From the NCBI RefSeq assembly GCF_902459655.1, contig NZ_CABPSB010000003.1:310001-374000 (forward strand): DNA of 64,000 bases, written 5' to 3'. Below, piece by piece: positions 17,275-26,385 of this stretch. Each line of letters begins with the position of its first letter. Within the stretch, counting starts at the first letter, position 1. Both the position numbers and the translations under genes were made by a program. The DNA is from Pandoraea anhela. Its GTDB lineage: Bacteria; Pseudomonadota; Gammaproteobacteria; Burkholderiales; Burkholderiaceae. The notes beneath the pieces were generated by a model, which was not told the origin of the DNA, ran no database searches, and saw only the letters and a program-made list of their open reading frames with translations.

Positions 17275-19986
17275 TCAGGCGAGCGCCTTTTCCACGATTT
17301 CACGCACGTCCTTGGACAAGGCCTTGTGCTGCGCGACCTGCGTTAGCGCCTCGCGCATGCGCTCGCGCAGGGCCGGCGTGTATTTGCGCCAGCGGTCGAG
17401 CACACGTGCCAGACGCGCGGCGACCTGCGGATTGAGGGCGTCGAGCGCGAGCACCTGCTCCGCCCAGAACCGATAACCCGAGCCGTCGGCGGCGTGGAAC
17501 TGAGCCGGATTGCCGCTGCAGAAGCTGAAAATCAGCGAGCGGGCGCGGTTCGGATTCTTCAGCGTGAATGCCGGGTGACGCATGAGGGCGCGCACGGCAT
17601 CGATCACGCAATGGCTGCCGTCACCGCGTTGCATCGCTTGCAGCGCGAACCATTTGTCGATGGCGAGCGGCTCGTTTTCGAAACGCTGATAGAAGTCGAC
17701 CAACGCTTCGGCCGCGTGGTTCTGACCGTGCGCGGCGTCGCTTTCGCGCGCCGCACCGCCGCGTTGCACGAGCGCGGTGAGCGCTGCGAAACGATCGGTC
17801 ATGTTGTCCGCCGAATCGTATTGCGTGCGCGCGGTTTGCGCCACACCGGCGTCCGACAGTTCCATCAGGTACGACAGCGCGAGATTCTTCAGGGCGCGTT
17901 CGCCGCTCGATGCGGCGTCCGGCTGGTACGGGCCCGGCACGCGATGGTTGTGATACGCCGCGAGCCACTCGGTGTGGAGCGACGCCGCCAGACGCTGACG
18001 CAGGTACTGCCGTGCCGCGTGGATCGCGGCCGGATCGATCTCCGTCATCTGCTCGCCGAGATACGACTCGGCGGGCAGCGTGAGCGCCTGCGCACGGAAC
18101 GCCGGATCGAGCGTCTCGTCGCGCAGCACCTGCCGGAAGGCTTCGAGCACATAGCTGTCCACGCTTGGCAACTGGCCCATCTGGATCGATTCGACGAGGG
18201 CGAGCAACTGACGCGTCGCCAGTCGCTGACCCGCTTCCCAGCGGTTGAACGGATCGCTGTCGTGCGCCATCAGGAACGCGAGTTCGTCGATGGTGTATTC
18301 GTGTTCGACGATGACCGGCGCGGAGAAACCGCGCAGCAGCGACGGCATCGGCGAGTGTGGCACATCGACGAACGTGAAGGACTGACGCTCCTGCGTGAAG
18401 TCGAGTACGCGCGTGGTCGGCGCGCAGGCATCGGCCGCTTCGCCTTGCAGACGCAGCCCCATGTCGCGGCCATCGCGATCGAGCAGGCCCACGGCGAACG
18501 GAATGTGGAACGGTTGCTTGACGAGCGTGTCGTCCTGCAATTCGACACCGACCTTCGGGCAGCGCTGCGTGAGCGTGAGCGTGTAGGTGCGTGCGGCTTC
18601 GTCGTAGACGGCATCGACCGTCACGCGCGGCGTGCCGGCCTGGCTGTACCAGCGGCCGAACTGCGTGAGGTCGCGCTGGTTGGCGTCCGCCATGGCGGCG
18701 CGGAAGTCGTCGCAGGTCACGGCCTGACCGTCATGACGCTCGAAGTACAGATCCATGCCACGACGGAAGCCGTCCCGGCCGAGCAGCGTCTGATACATGC
18801 GCACGACTTCTGCGCCCTTCTCATAAACGGTGACGGTATAGAAGTTGTTGATCTCGACGTAGCTCTCGGGGCGCACCGGATGCGCCATCGGGCCGGCGTC
18901 TTCGGGGAACTGCGCCTGGCGCAGCACGCGCACGTCGTCGATGCGCTTGACGGCGCGGCCCGACTCGGAGCCCATCATGTCGGCGGAGAATTCCTGATCG
19001 CGGAACACCGTCAGGCCTTCCTTCAGGCTCAACTGGAACCAGTCGCGGCAGGTCACGCGGTTGCCGGTCCAATTGTGGAAATACTCGTGACCCACGACCG
19101 CTTCGATATTGCCGAAGTCGTCGTCGGTGGCCGTGGCGGCATCGGCCAGCACGTACTTCGTGTTGAAGATGTTCAGGCCCTTGTTCTCCATCGCCCCCAT
19201 GTTGAAGTCGCTCACGGCGACGATCATGAAGCGATCGAGATCGAGCACGCGGCCGAAGCGCGCTTCGTCCCAGCGGATCGAGTTGATGAGCGAGTGCATG
19301 GCGTGCTCGGTCTTCTCCAGATCCTGCGGCTGTACCCAGACCTGTAGCAGCTTCTCGCGGCCGTCGCCGGCGACGATGCGTTCCTCACGGCAAACCAGAC
19401 GCCCCGCGACGAGCGCGAACAGATAGCTGGGTTTCTTGAACGGATCGTCCCACACGGCGAAATGACGGCCGTCGGGCAGATCGCCCTTGTCGATCAGATT
19501 GCCGTTGGCGAGCAGCACCGGATACGCCTCGCGTTCGGCGCGCAGCGTGACGGTGTACGTCGCCATCACATCGGGACGATCGAGAAAGTACGTGATCTTG
19601 CGGAAGCCCTCGGCTTCGCATTGCGTGAAGAAGTTGCCGCCGGAGACGTACAGCCCCATGAGCGACGTGTTCTCCTGCGGACGGCAGCGCGTGACGAGCG
19701 TGAGTTCGAACGCTTGCGGCGGCGCTTCGACGGTGAGCGTCTCGTCGCCGGTTCGGTAGCCGGACCAGGGCTTGCCGTCGACTTCGAGGCTGACCAGTTG
19801 CAGCCCCTGTCCCACAAGTTCGAGATTGCCGCCCGCGCCGGCCGGGTTGCGGTGCACCCGCAAACGGCTGGTGACCGTGGTGACATCGGGGGCGAGATCG
19901 AAGTCGAGTTGAACGGTGTCGATCAAATACGCTGGCGGCGTATAGTCGGAACGTTGGATGACACCTGCGAGGTCAGTTCTGAGCAT
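17275..19986 (-). CDS. pepN: Aminopeptidase N (M1 family)
   Basis: 903-residue M1 metallo-aminopeptidase, removing N-terminal residues from peptides in the cytoplasm. The exopeptidase motif GAMEN is at residues 264-268. The zinc site HEYFH is at 300-304, with the third ligand E323 18 residues on (HEXXH-X18-E). The N-terminal beta domain starts with SDYTPPAYLIDTVQLDFDL. The DUF3458-type Ig-like segment and the C-terminal helical domain follow, so it is the long bacterial PepN form (E. coli about 870). ATG at 19986 is chosen; a TTG 24 bp upstream is possible. Single-gene unit, divergent from the lipoprotein gene at 20211. Confidence 0.96.
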   Translation of the reverse strand: MLRTDLAGVIQRSDYTPPAYLIDTVQLDFDLAPDVTTVTSRLRVHRNPAGAGGNLELVGQGLQLVSLEVDGKPWSGYRTGDETLTVEAPPQAFELTLVTRCRPQENTSLMGLYVSGGNFFTQCEAEGFRKITYFLDRPDVMATYTVTLRAEREAYPVLLANGNLIDKGDLPDGRHFAVWDDPFKKPSYLFALVAGRLVCREERIVAGDGREKLLQVWVQPQDLEKTEHAMHSLINSIRWDEARFGRVLDLDRFMIVAVSDFNMGAMENKGLNIFNTKYVLADAATATDDDFGNIEAVVGHEYFHNWTGNRVTCRDWFQLSLKEGLTVFRDQEFSADMMGSESGRAVKRIDDVRVLRQAQFPEDAGPMAHPVRPESYVEINNFYTVTVYEKGAEVVRMYQTLLGRDGFRRGMDLYFERHDGQAVTCDDFRAAMADANQRDLTQFGRWYSQAGTPRVTVDAVYDEAARTYTLTLTQRCPKVGVELQDDTLVKQPFHIPFAVGLLDRDGRDMGLRLQGEAADACAPTTRVLDFTQERQSFTFVDVPHSPMPSLLRGFSAPVIVEHEYTIDELAFLMAHDSDPFNRWEAGQRLATRQLLALVESIQMGQLPSVDSYVLEAFRQVLRDETLDPAFRAQALTLPAESYLGEQMTEIDPAAIHAARQYLRQRLAASLHTEWLAAYHNHRVPGPYQPDAASSGERALKNLALSYLMELSDAGVAQTARTQYDSADNMTDRFAALTALVQRGGAARESDAAHGQNHAAEALVDFYQRFENEPLAIDKWFALQAMQRGDGSHCVIDAVRALMRHPAFTLKNPNRARSLIFSFCSGNPAQFHAADGSGYRFWAEQVLALDALNPQVAARLARVLDRWRKYTPALRERMREALTQVAQHKALSKDVREIVEKALA

Positions 19987-20210
19987 GGACGGTAATGTGC
20001 GGACGGCCAAGGATTCACAAATTGTAACGGAGTGGCGCGCCCTTGGCGTCCAGGCCGCAAATTTGCTGAATTTTCGTTCAACGCATCCGTCAAATGACTC
20101 GGATGTGCGCGAGGCGCCGTCCTATGCTTAAATCGTCGCAGTTGTCGGCCCTCGGGGGCGCATCCCCCGCGCGTGCTGCCGGTCGTGGAGTCTCTCGGGA
20201 GTTGTGAATC

Positions 20211-20819
20211 ATGTGGAAACGATGGGGAATGGCGACGTTGGCCGTTGCCAGCGTCTTGCTGGCGGGATGCGCCAGCACGGTCACCAGTCAGGTCACCGCG
20301 TTCGGCAATTCGCCGGGTTTCGAAGGTCCGCGGACCTATGCGCTCACGCGCACGCCCGAGCAGCAGAACAATCAGGAGCACGCGACATACGAGCAGTGGC
20401 TGCGTACCCGACTGGCCGGTGACGGCTTCAGTGAACAAAGTGCGTCCAGCGCGCACTATCTGGTCGGCATGACCTACGGCATTCAGCAACAAGTGATGCG
20501 CGTGACGGAACCGGCTTACGATCCGATGTTCGCCCCCGGCCCGTGGGGGCCGTGGGGACGTCCGTGGGGCTGGTACGGTTATCCGTACGGCGCGCCGCCC
20601 GCATACGTCCAGCGCGATTATCCTTACGCACTCGCCGGCTTGCAGTTGCGCTTCACCGACCGGGCGAGCGGCAAGGAGGTGTACCGTGTGCAGGCCGATA
20701 CGAGCGACGCCGGTACGTCGCTCGCCTCGGCGATGCCGTACCTGATCGACGCCGCGCTCAAGCAGTTGCCGTTCCCGAGTGGGCGCACGGTCACCGTGCA
20801 GCAGCAAGTCGGCAAGTAA
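20211..20819 (+). CDS. DUF4136-type lipoprotein
   Basis: 202-residue predicted lipoprotein. The signal peptide has a charged start (MWKRWG), a hydrophobic core and the lipobox LLAGC with the acylated Cys near residue 22. The body resembles DUF4136: a TYALTRTPEQQNN strand, YEQWLRTRLAGDGF and a C-terminal strand rich in RFTDRASGKEVYRVQ. In the middle is a Pro/Gly/Trp/Tyr-rich segment (PGPWGPWGRPWGWYGYPYG). It is probably outer-membrane or periplasm-facing; function unknown. A bidirectional terminator separates it from the convergent GDT1-type gene. Confidence 0.85.
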   Translation: MWKRWGMATLAVASVLLAGCASTVTSQVTAFGNSPGFEGPRTYALTRTPEQQNNQEHATYEQWLRTRLAGDGFSEQSASSAHYLVGMTYGIQQQVMRVTEPAYDPMFAPGPWGPWGRPWGWYGYPYGAPPAYVQRDYPYALAGLQLRFTDRASGKEVYRVQADTSDAGTSLASAMPYLIDAALKQLPFPSGRTVTVQQQVGK

Positions 20820-20880
20820 GACGCAAACGCGCCGACAGTTGTGTCAGGCGAAACAAAGTGGGTGGGCAGGACGATGGCAC

Positions 20881-20935
20881 AAAACGCCGGTGCGGCGCGT
20901 GCGTCAGACGACGCACGGCGCTGCGCCGGCGTTTT
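20881..20935. terminator. Bidirectional terminator between lipoprotein and GDT1-type genes
   Basis: A long inverted repeat with outer arms AAAACGCCGG (20881-20890) and CCGGCGTTTT (20926-20935) and a further inner stem. An A-run on one side and a T-run on the other allow termination in both directions between the two convergent genes. Confidence 0.85.
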
Positions 20936-20938
20936 GCG

Positions 20939-21496
20939 TTACTGCATTAACGTGATGAGGCCGAGCACGAGGAAGATCACGGCGGCGACGGCATGCACCG
21001 CACGCGTGGGCAACCGTCCCGAGAACTTGTGGCCCACCAGCACGGCGGGCACGTTGGCGAGCATCATGCCGAGCGTCGTACCGGCGACCACACCGAAGAA
21101 ATCCTGATAGCGGGCCGCGAGCATCACCGTGGCGATCTGCGTCTTGTCGCCCATCTCGGCGATGAAGAACGTGATGACGGTCGACACGAAGACGCCGAAC
21201 TTGCGACGTGTATTGGTTTCCTCGTCGTCGAGTTTATCGGGCACGAGAATCCAGATCGCCATGCCGATGAACGACGCGACGACGGCCCATTTCATGATGG
21301 CGGGACTGACCGCGCTCGACAGCCATTCGCCAACGGCGCCGGCAAAGCCGTGATTGACGAGGGTGGCGACGAAAATGCCGAGAATGATCGGCACGGGCTT
21401 CTTGAAGCGCGCCGCGAGCACGAGGGACAGCAATTGGGTTTTATCGCCGATTTCGGCAAGCGCGACCACGCCGGTCGATACGAGGAATGGGGACAC
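20939..21496 (-). CDS. TMEM165/GDT1 (UPF0016) family cation transporter
   Basis: 185-residue membrane protein with six hydrophobic segments and the two inverted family signatures EIGDKTQ (near residue 16) and EMGDKTQ (second half), which form the cation pathway. Family members (cyanobacterial Mnx, yeast Gdt1, Vibrio MneA) move Mn2+ or Ca2+ against H+. The upstream yybP-ykoY Mn2+ riboswitch points to Mn2+ export here. GTG at 21496 is chosen as start: it has GGAG 9 nt upstream (complement of 21506-21509), and the longer in-frame start at 21574 would lie inside the riboswitch. Confidence 0.92.
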   Translation of the reverse strand: MSPFLVSTGVVALAEIGDKTQLLSLVLAARFKKPVPIILGIFVATLVNHGFAGAVGEWLSSAVSPAIMKWAVVASFIGMAIWILVPDKLDDEETNTRRKFGVFVSTVITFFIAEMGDKTQIATVMLAARYQDFFGVVAGTTLGMMLANVPAVLVGHKFSGRLPTRAVHAVAAVIFLVLGLITLMQ

Positions 21497-21509
21497 CTTA
21501 TTTTTCTCC

Positions 21510-21556
21510 ACCGGGCCGTGTAATTGCGAGCCAATGACAATGCATCCCGGCCCGGT
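21510..21556 (-). promoter_or_regulatory. Hairpin next to the GDT1-type ribosome binding site (riboswitch expression platform)
   Basis: ACCGGGCCG (21510-21518) and CGGCCCGGT (21548-21556) are perfect 9-bp complements in the leader. On the mRNA the 3' arm ends directly against the GGAG ribosome binding site. The 5' arm lies at the 3' edge of the aptamer, so ligand-dependent pairing could expose or hide the site. The mechanism is inferred; no T tract for termination is present. Confidence 0.6.
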
Positions 21557-21690
21557 TGGCGGAAGCATCGTCATCGGTCTCGCCAGGCCCGAGGGCTGCG
21601 CACGCCATAGCCGGAACCGGCCAAGTTTGTTGACGTACGCCCCTGTCGAAGACAGTTGTCTATGACAGGGCGGCTACTCCCCAATGAATC
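21557..21690 (-). ncRNA. yybP-ykoY manganese riboswitch
   Basis: On the minus strand the leader contains GGGGAGTAGC (21682-21673), GTCAACA (21634-21628) and CCTGGCGAGACC (21587-21576), in the order of the yybP-ykoY aptamer, with helices between them. Established knowledge: this aptamer binds Mn2+ and turns on Mn exporters and related genes. Its position directly ahead of a UPF0016 transporter is a classic association. The promoter lies just upstream at 21698-21725. Confidence 0.88.
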
Positions 21691-21697
21691 GAGGCGG

Positions 21698-21725
21698 ATT
21701 ATAGCATTCGATCGTTGATGCGCAA
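21698..21725 (-). promoter_or_regulatory. Promoter of the riboswitch-GDT1 transcript
   Basis: On the minus strand, TTGCGC (complement of 21720-21725) and a perfect TATAAT (complement of 21698-21703) are separated by 16 bp. Transcription would start close to 21690, immediately before the first conserved block of the riboswitch. Confidence 0.7.
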
Positions 21726-21817
21726 GTGACGGCGCGTCGCAGGTGCGATGGGTGCGCGCCCTGCGGGCATCATGCGATGCGTCAAGCGGCGTCAAGCGGA
21801 TGTCATGCGCAAAGCGC

Positions 21818-21841
21818 AAAAAAGGGCGGCCGAAGCCGCCC
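21818..21841 (-). terminator. guaD terminator
   Basis: On the minus strand, GGGCGGC-TTCG-GCCGCCC (21841-21824) is followed by TTTTTT (21823-21818). It is a textbook intrinsic terminator, ending the purine permease-guaD transcript 155 bp after the guaD stop codon. Confidence 0.9.
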
Positions 21842-21996
21842 AAGGAGATCCCCGGCCGCATGCCCCTTGCGCGCGGCCGGCGACTGCGCGGGAACGAGCG
21901 CCACGCCAAGGCAGTGGTGGGCGTTTCCGCGCAAAAACAGGCGTCGTGCCGTCATCCGTCATTCCGATGCTTCGCACCGGAACGTTGCATCGCGGA

Positions 21997-23343
21997 TCAG
22001 TGCGCCGCCCGGCGATGCACCGGCACGCCTGCGGCGTAGGTGGTGGCGATCGCACGGTCGTCGCCGAGCATGGCGAACGCGAACAGCAACTCCTCCAGCG
22101 ACTCGGCCAGCGCGGTGCGACGCGCGAGCAACGGCGTGGCCTTCGGATCGAGCACCACGAAGTCGGCTTCCGCACCCACGGCCAGCGTGCCGATCGTGCC
22201 GTGCAGGTCCAGCGCGTGCGCAGCGCCCTCGGTGGCCAGATAGAACATACGTTCGGCCGAGAGGTGATAGCCCGACAGGCGCGCCACTTTGTGCGCCTCG
22301 TTCATCGTCTGCAACATCGAGAACGTGGAGCCGCCGCCCACATCTGTGGCGAGCGTGACCGGCATGCGCGTTGCTTCGGCGGCGGCGAAGTCGAACAGTC
22401 CGCTGCCGAGGAACTGGTTCGATGTCGGGCAATGCGCGGCGACGGTGCCCGTCTCGAACATGCGGCGGCGATCGTGCTCGTCGAGCCAGATGCAATGGCC
22501 GTACACGGCGCGCTTGCGCAGCAGGCGGTAGTGGTCGTAGACGTCGAGATAGCTGCGATGCCCCGGAAACAGCGAGCGCACCCATTCGACCTCGTCGGTG
22601 TTCTCCGCCACGTGGCTCTGGATGAAGACGTCCCGATACTGCTCGGCCAGTTCACCGCACACACCGAGTTGCGCTTCGGTCGAGGTCGGTGCGAAACGCG
22701 GCGTGAGCGCGTAGAGCTGACGCCCCTTGTTGTGCCAGCGCTGAATCAGCGTCTCGCTGTCGCGGGCGCCGCTCTCGGCGGTGTCGCGCAGGAATTCGGG
22801 GCAATTGCGATCCATCATCACTTTGCCCGCGATCATGCGCAGATTGCGCGAATCGCTTTCCTTGAAAAAGGCGTCGGCCGAGCCCGGGTGCACGGTGCAG
22901 TACACCATGGCGCTCGTGGTGCCGCCGCGCAGGAGTTCGTCGAGAAAGAACCGGGCGACGTCTGCCGCGTATTCCGGATTCTCGAAGCGGCGCTCGGTCG
23001 GGAACGTGTATGTCTCCAGCCACGGCAGCAGCCCCGGCGCGGGCGACGCGATCATATCCGTTTGCGGATAGTGGATGTGCGTATCGATGAAGCCGGGTGT
23101 GATTACCTTGTCGCGCAGGTCTTCGACGGGCGTGCCGGCAGGCAGCGTCCGGGCGAGCGCGGCGTAGTCGCCCACGGCGGTGATGCGGCCGTGGGCGAAC
23201 GCGACGATACCGTCCGTATGGTGCACGGTGCCCGGGGTGCCGTCGAGATAGGCGCGTGCGGGATCGTGCGTGAAGTAGACCAGTTGTGCACGAACGGCGC
23301 GCAGACCGGCGGGGGCAGTCGTAGCTGGGTTTGCGGTGGACAT
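21997..23343 (-). CDS. guaD: Guanine deaminase
   Basis: 448-residue amidohydrolase converting guanine to xanthine and ammonia. Metal-site motifs are PGFIDTHIHYPQTD (near residue 85), QSHVAEN, YGHCIWLDE and LATDVGGGSTFSM. The strand order and length match GuaD (about 440). It is the last gene of a minus-strand unit, 19 bp downstream of a purine permease that probably supplies its substrate. Xanthine produced here is the substrate of the xdhABC enzyme encoded upstream. Confidence 0.95.
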   Translation of the reverse strand: MSTANPATTAPAGLRAVRAQLVYFTHDPARAYLDGTPGTVHHTDGIVAFAHGRITAVGDYAALARTLPAGTPVEDLRDKVITPGFIDTHIHYPQTDMIASPAPGLLPWLETYTFPTERRFENPEYAADVARFFLDELLRGGTTSAMVYCTVHPGSADAFFKESDSRNLRMIAGKVMMDRNCPEFLRDTAESGARDSETLIQRWHNKGRQLYALTPRFAPTSTEAQLGVCGELAEQYRDVFIQSHVAENTDEVEWVRSLFPGHRSYLDVYDHYRLLRKRAVYGHCIWLDEHDRRRMFETGTVAAHCPTSNQFLGSGLFDFAAAEATRMPVTLATDVGGGSTFSMLQTMNEAHKVARLSGYHLSAERMFYLATEGAAHALDLHGTIGTLAVGAEADFVVLDPKATPLLARRTALAESLEELLFAFAMLGDDRAIATTYAAGVPVHRRAAH

Positions 23344-23362
23344 GAGTGGGGTCCTTCAGTCT

Positions 23363-24814
23363 TTACATTTGCGTGAGCAGCAGTACGGCCAGCGCTGCGA
23401 CGACCCACATCGCGGGCTTGATCTCCTTGACGCGCCCCGTGAACAACTTGAGGACGACGAAGGCGAGGAAGCTGTAGGCGATGCCGTCGGTGATCGAGTA
23501 CGAAATCGGAATCATCACGAGCGCGATGAAACTCGGGATGGCTTCGTCCATACGATGCCATTCGATGCGCGCCACCGATTCCATCATAAACACACCGACG
23601 AGGATCAGCGCAGGCGCTGTGGCGATGGCCGGCACGAGCGAGAGCATTGGCGAGAGGAACAGGAACGGCAGGAACAGCAGGGCGCATACGACCGCCGTCA
23701 GCCCGGTGCGGCCGCCTTGCGCGATACCGGCGGCCGATTCGATATAGGCGTTTGCCGGGCTCGTGCCGAGCGGGCCGGAGATCAGCACCGAGAACGAGTC
23801 GACGATCATCGCCTGGCGCATATTGCGCGGGTTGCCGTCGCGATCCTTCATGTTGCCTGCCTCGGCAATGCTCATGAAGGTCGAGAGGGTATCAAAGAAC
23901 GCCGTGAAGAGCATCACGAAGATGAACGGCAGGTAAGCCACCTTCAGCGCGCCCATCAGGTCCAGCTGGCCGATGCCCGAGAAGTCCGGCGCAGCGAAGA
24001 AGCCCTGGAAGTTCACCAGCGTGGCTGTGGCGATTTCCTTCGGGAAGTAGGCGCTGCCGTCGCCCCACAGGCGACCGATGGGCACGGCCATGAGCGTGGT
24101 GACGACGATGCCGATCATCAGCGCGCCGTTCACGCGGCGCGCGACGAGCACCGTCGTGAGGGCGAGGCCGATCAGGAACGTGACCGTCGGTGGCGACAGG
24201 TGCGCGAGACGCACGACCGTGACCGGATCGCTCACCACGAGCTTGGCGTTGACCAGCCCGATCACGGTGATGAACAGGCCGATGCCGCACGAGATCGCGT
24301 AGCGCAGGTTCGCGGGGATCGCCTCGACGACGAAGCGTCGCACGTTCAGCGCGGCGAGCAGCGCGAAGAGAATGCCCGACCAGAACACGCAACCGAGTGC
24401 GGTCTGCCACGGCATGCCGACGCCGTGCACCATCGTGAACGCGAACAGCGCGTTCAGCCCCATGCCCGGCGCGACGAGCACGGGATTGCGGGCGTACAAC
24501 CCCATCGCGCAGCTACCGAAGAAACTGATGAGCACCGTAGCGGTGAGGGCCGCCGGGAAGGCCATGCCCGTCTTCGACAGAATGGCCGGGTTCACGACGA
24601 TGATGTACATCGCCGCGAGGAAGGTCGTGATACCCGCGATCACTTCGGTGCGGAATGTGGAGCCGAGCGCCGTGATGCCGAAATAACGGTCGAGCGTGGA
24701 GGTCGGTTGCGCGCCCGCCACGCGCGAGAGATCGTGCGCCGCTTCCGGCGCCGTGGCTGCATCGAGGGCGGCGTCCAGTGCATTACTCGCCGGGGGGCTG
24801 AGCGATGAGTCCAT
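23363..24814 (-). CDS. NCS2-family purine permease (AzgA/GhxP-like)
   Basis: 483-residue inner-membrane protein with 12-14 hydrophobic segments. The AzgA-like branch of NCS2 is shown by TLDRYFGITALGSTFRTEVIAGITTFLAAMYIIVVNP, LVAPGMGLNALFAF, LFTAFFDTLSTFMSIAE and GTSPANAYIESAAGI. Such carriers import adenine, guanine or hypoxanthine with H+; the exact purine cannot be read from sequence. ATG at 24814 has GGAGA at 24828-24824 ahead of it, and the family homology starts about 38 residues later. It is in tandem with guaD (19-bp gap), consistent with guanine/hypoxanthine uptake. Confidence 0.92.
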   Translation of the reverse strand: MDSSLSPPASNALDAALDAATAPEAAHDLSRVAGAQPTSTLDRYFGITALGSTFRTEVIAGITTFLAAMYIIVVNPAILSKTGMAFPAALTATVLISFFGSCAMGLYARNPVLVAPGMGLNALFAFTMVHGVGMPWQTALGCVFWSGILFALLAALNVRRFVVEAIPANLRYAISCGIGLFITVIGLVNAKLVVSDPVTVVRLAHLSPPTVTFLIGLALTTVLVARRVNGALMIGIVVTTLMAVPIGRLWGDGSAYFPKEIATATLVNFQGFFAAPDFSGIGQLDLMGALKVAYLPFIFVMLFTAFFDTLSTFMSIAEAGNMKDRDGNPRNMRQAMIVDSFSVLISGPLGTSPANAYIESAAGIAQGGRTGLTAVVCALLFLPFLFLSPMLSLVPAIATAPALILVGVFMMESVARIEWHRMDEAIPSFIALVMIPISYSITDGIAYSFLAFVVLKLFTGRVKEIKPAMWVVAALAVLLLTQM

Positions 24815-25311
24815 GGGGTGTTGTCTCCGATATGTTCTATGTGGAGTGCGCCTCGCGCCGGCGGTGTGGGGGCACCTTGGGCACGTATCGGGGCACGCTC
24901 GAAAAATAGCATCGGGTCCCCGCGAAAATATTCCTCGCGCGGAATGTTCCACATCATCGGGAGGTAATGTGATGCGGCGCGCGGCGCTGGCGGAACCGAC
25001 GGCGTGGGCATAAAAAACGCCCGAATGATTCGGACGATGATTCGGGCGTTCGATTTGCCGGACGGTCAGGGGCGGTGCGTTGACCGATGGCGGATGCGCG
25101 ATCTGTGGGGCATCGGTGGCTCATCTGTGGGCCGACGATGCGCCGCTTATGTACTTTATGCGCTGTTTTATGGGCTATTTGTAGGCGCCGGTAGGCGTAT
25201 GAGGGTTTTCGATGGGCTATCGGTGCCTATATCGCCTGCCGGTTTCGCGGGCCGCTCAAGCCCCCCAAAGCCCGCCCAGGTCCCCCCGGCCTCCCAAGCG
25301 TCCGTTGCCGC
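24815..25311. other. Spacer between add and the purine permease gene
   Basis: A 497-bp gap containing the add terminator at 25012-25050 and, presumably, the promoter of the permease-guaD unit. The remainder (25060-25300) shows no credible gene. No known riboswitch was recognised. Confidence 0.65.
25012..25050 (-). terminator. add terminator
   Basis: AACGCCCGAAT (25016-25026) pairs with ATTCGGGCGTT (25040-25050); on the minus strand the stem is followed by a T tract (25017-25012). It ends the xdhABC-add transcript 260 bp after the add stop. Confidence 0.85.
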
Positions 25312-26352
25312 CTACGCTGCGTGCGCCGCGCGGAACTGCTCCAGTTCACCGACCAGACGGCGCTTCTCGCTATCGTCGATGAACGACGCCTCGAAGCTGT
25401 TCCTTGCCATCGTGTAAGCGTCGTCGAGCGTCATATCGAGCGCGTTGAACGTGGCGAGAAAATTGTCGTTCAGATAGCCGCCGAAGTAGGCCGGATCGTC
25501 CGAGTTGATAGTGACGGCCAGACCGCGCTTGAGCAGTTGGTGCAGCGTGTGCTGTGTCATGTCGTCGAACACTTTGAGGCGCACGTTCGACAGCGGGCAC
25601 ACCGTCAACGCGATCTTCTCGCGCGCCAGCCGGTCGAGCAGCGCCTCGTCCTCGATGGCGCGCACGCCGTGATCGACGCGCTCCACGCGCAGCATGTCGA
25701 GCGCTTCGTGGATATACTCGGGCGGGCCTTCCTCACCGGCGTGCGCCACGATTCGCAGGCCGAGCGCGCGGCAGCGTTCGAACACTCGGGCGAACTTGTT
25801 GGGCGGATGCCCCCGCTCCGACGAGTCGAGCCCCACGCCCACGAGACGGTGCCCGTGGCTGTTGAAATAAGGCAGCGCCGTTTCCAGCGTTTGCAGGGCG
25901 TCTTCTTCGGGGAGATGGCGCAGGAAGCAGAGGATCAGGCGGCTGGTAATGCCGTGCTGCGCTTCGGCTTCGGCGAGTGCGCGTTCGATGCCGTTGATGA
26001 CCGTGGCCATCGATACGTTACGCGAGGTGTGCGTCTGCGGATCGAAGAAGATTTCCGTGTGACGGATGTTGTCTGCGACGGCGCGGGCCATGTAGGCGCG
26101 CGTCATGTCGTAGAAATCGTCTTCGGCGAGCAGTACGCTGGCGCCCGCGTAATAGATGTCCAGGAACGACTGGAGATCGGTGAAGGCGTACGCTTCGCGC
26201 AGGGAGGCTTCGCTCGGGAACGGCAGCGTGATTTGATTTCGCTGCGCGAGCCGGAAGATCAGATCGGGTTCGAGCGTGCCCTCGATATGCAGATGCAGCT
26301 CCGCCTTGGGCATGGCGCAAAGGGTCTTGGCGAGTTCGGGCGTGAGTGGCAT
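25312..26352 (-). CDS. add: Adenosine/adenine deaminase
   Basis: 346-residue deaminase of the ADA family. Zinc ligands are in [13 protein letters not shown] (near residue 20), HAGE ([14 protein letters not shown]), and the VTINSDDP aspartates near the C-terminus. The [15 protein letters not shown] stretch resembles the adenine-deaminase subgroup (for example P. aeruginosa PA0148, shown to act on adenine) more than classic adenosine deaminase; this is a motif-level inference. Product hypoxanthine would feed xanthine dehydrogenase, encoded in the same unit. It follows xdhC by 33 bp, so the genes are probably co-transcribed. Confidence 0.92.
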   Translation of the reverse strand: MPLTPELAKTLCAMPKAELHLHIEGTLEPDLIFRLAQRNQITLPFPSEASLREAYAFTDLQSFLDIYYAGASVLLAEDDFYDMTRAYMARAVADNIRHTEIFFDPQTHTSRNVSMATVINGIERALAEAEAQHGITSRLILCFLRHLPEEDALQTLETALPYFNSHGHRLVGVGLDSSERGHPPNKFARVFERCRALGLRIVAHAGEEGPPEYIHEALDMLRVERVDHGVRAIEDEALLDRLAREKIALTVCPLSNVRLKVFDDMTQHTLHQLLKRGLAVTINSDDPAYFGGYLNDNFLATFNALDMTLDDAYTMARNSFEASFIDDSEKRRLVGELEQFRAAHAA

Positions 26353-26385
26353 GGACGTGTCTTGTTTGAGGGGGATGGGCGGATT

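Noticed and set aside
17494-19347. A 617-codon plus-strand frame inside pepN
   Set aside because: Antisense to the M1 peptidase catalytic region, with Arg/His-rich shadow composition.
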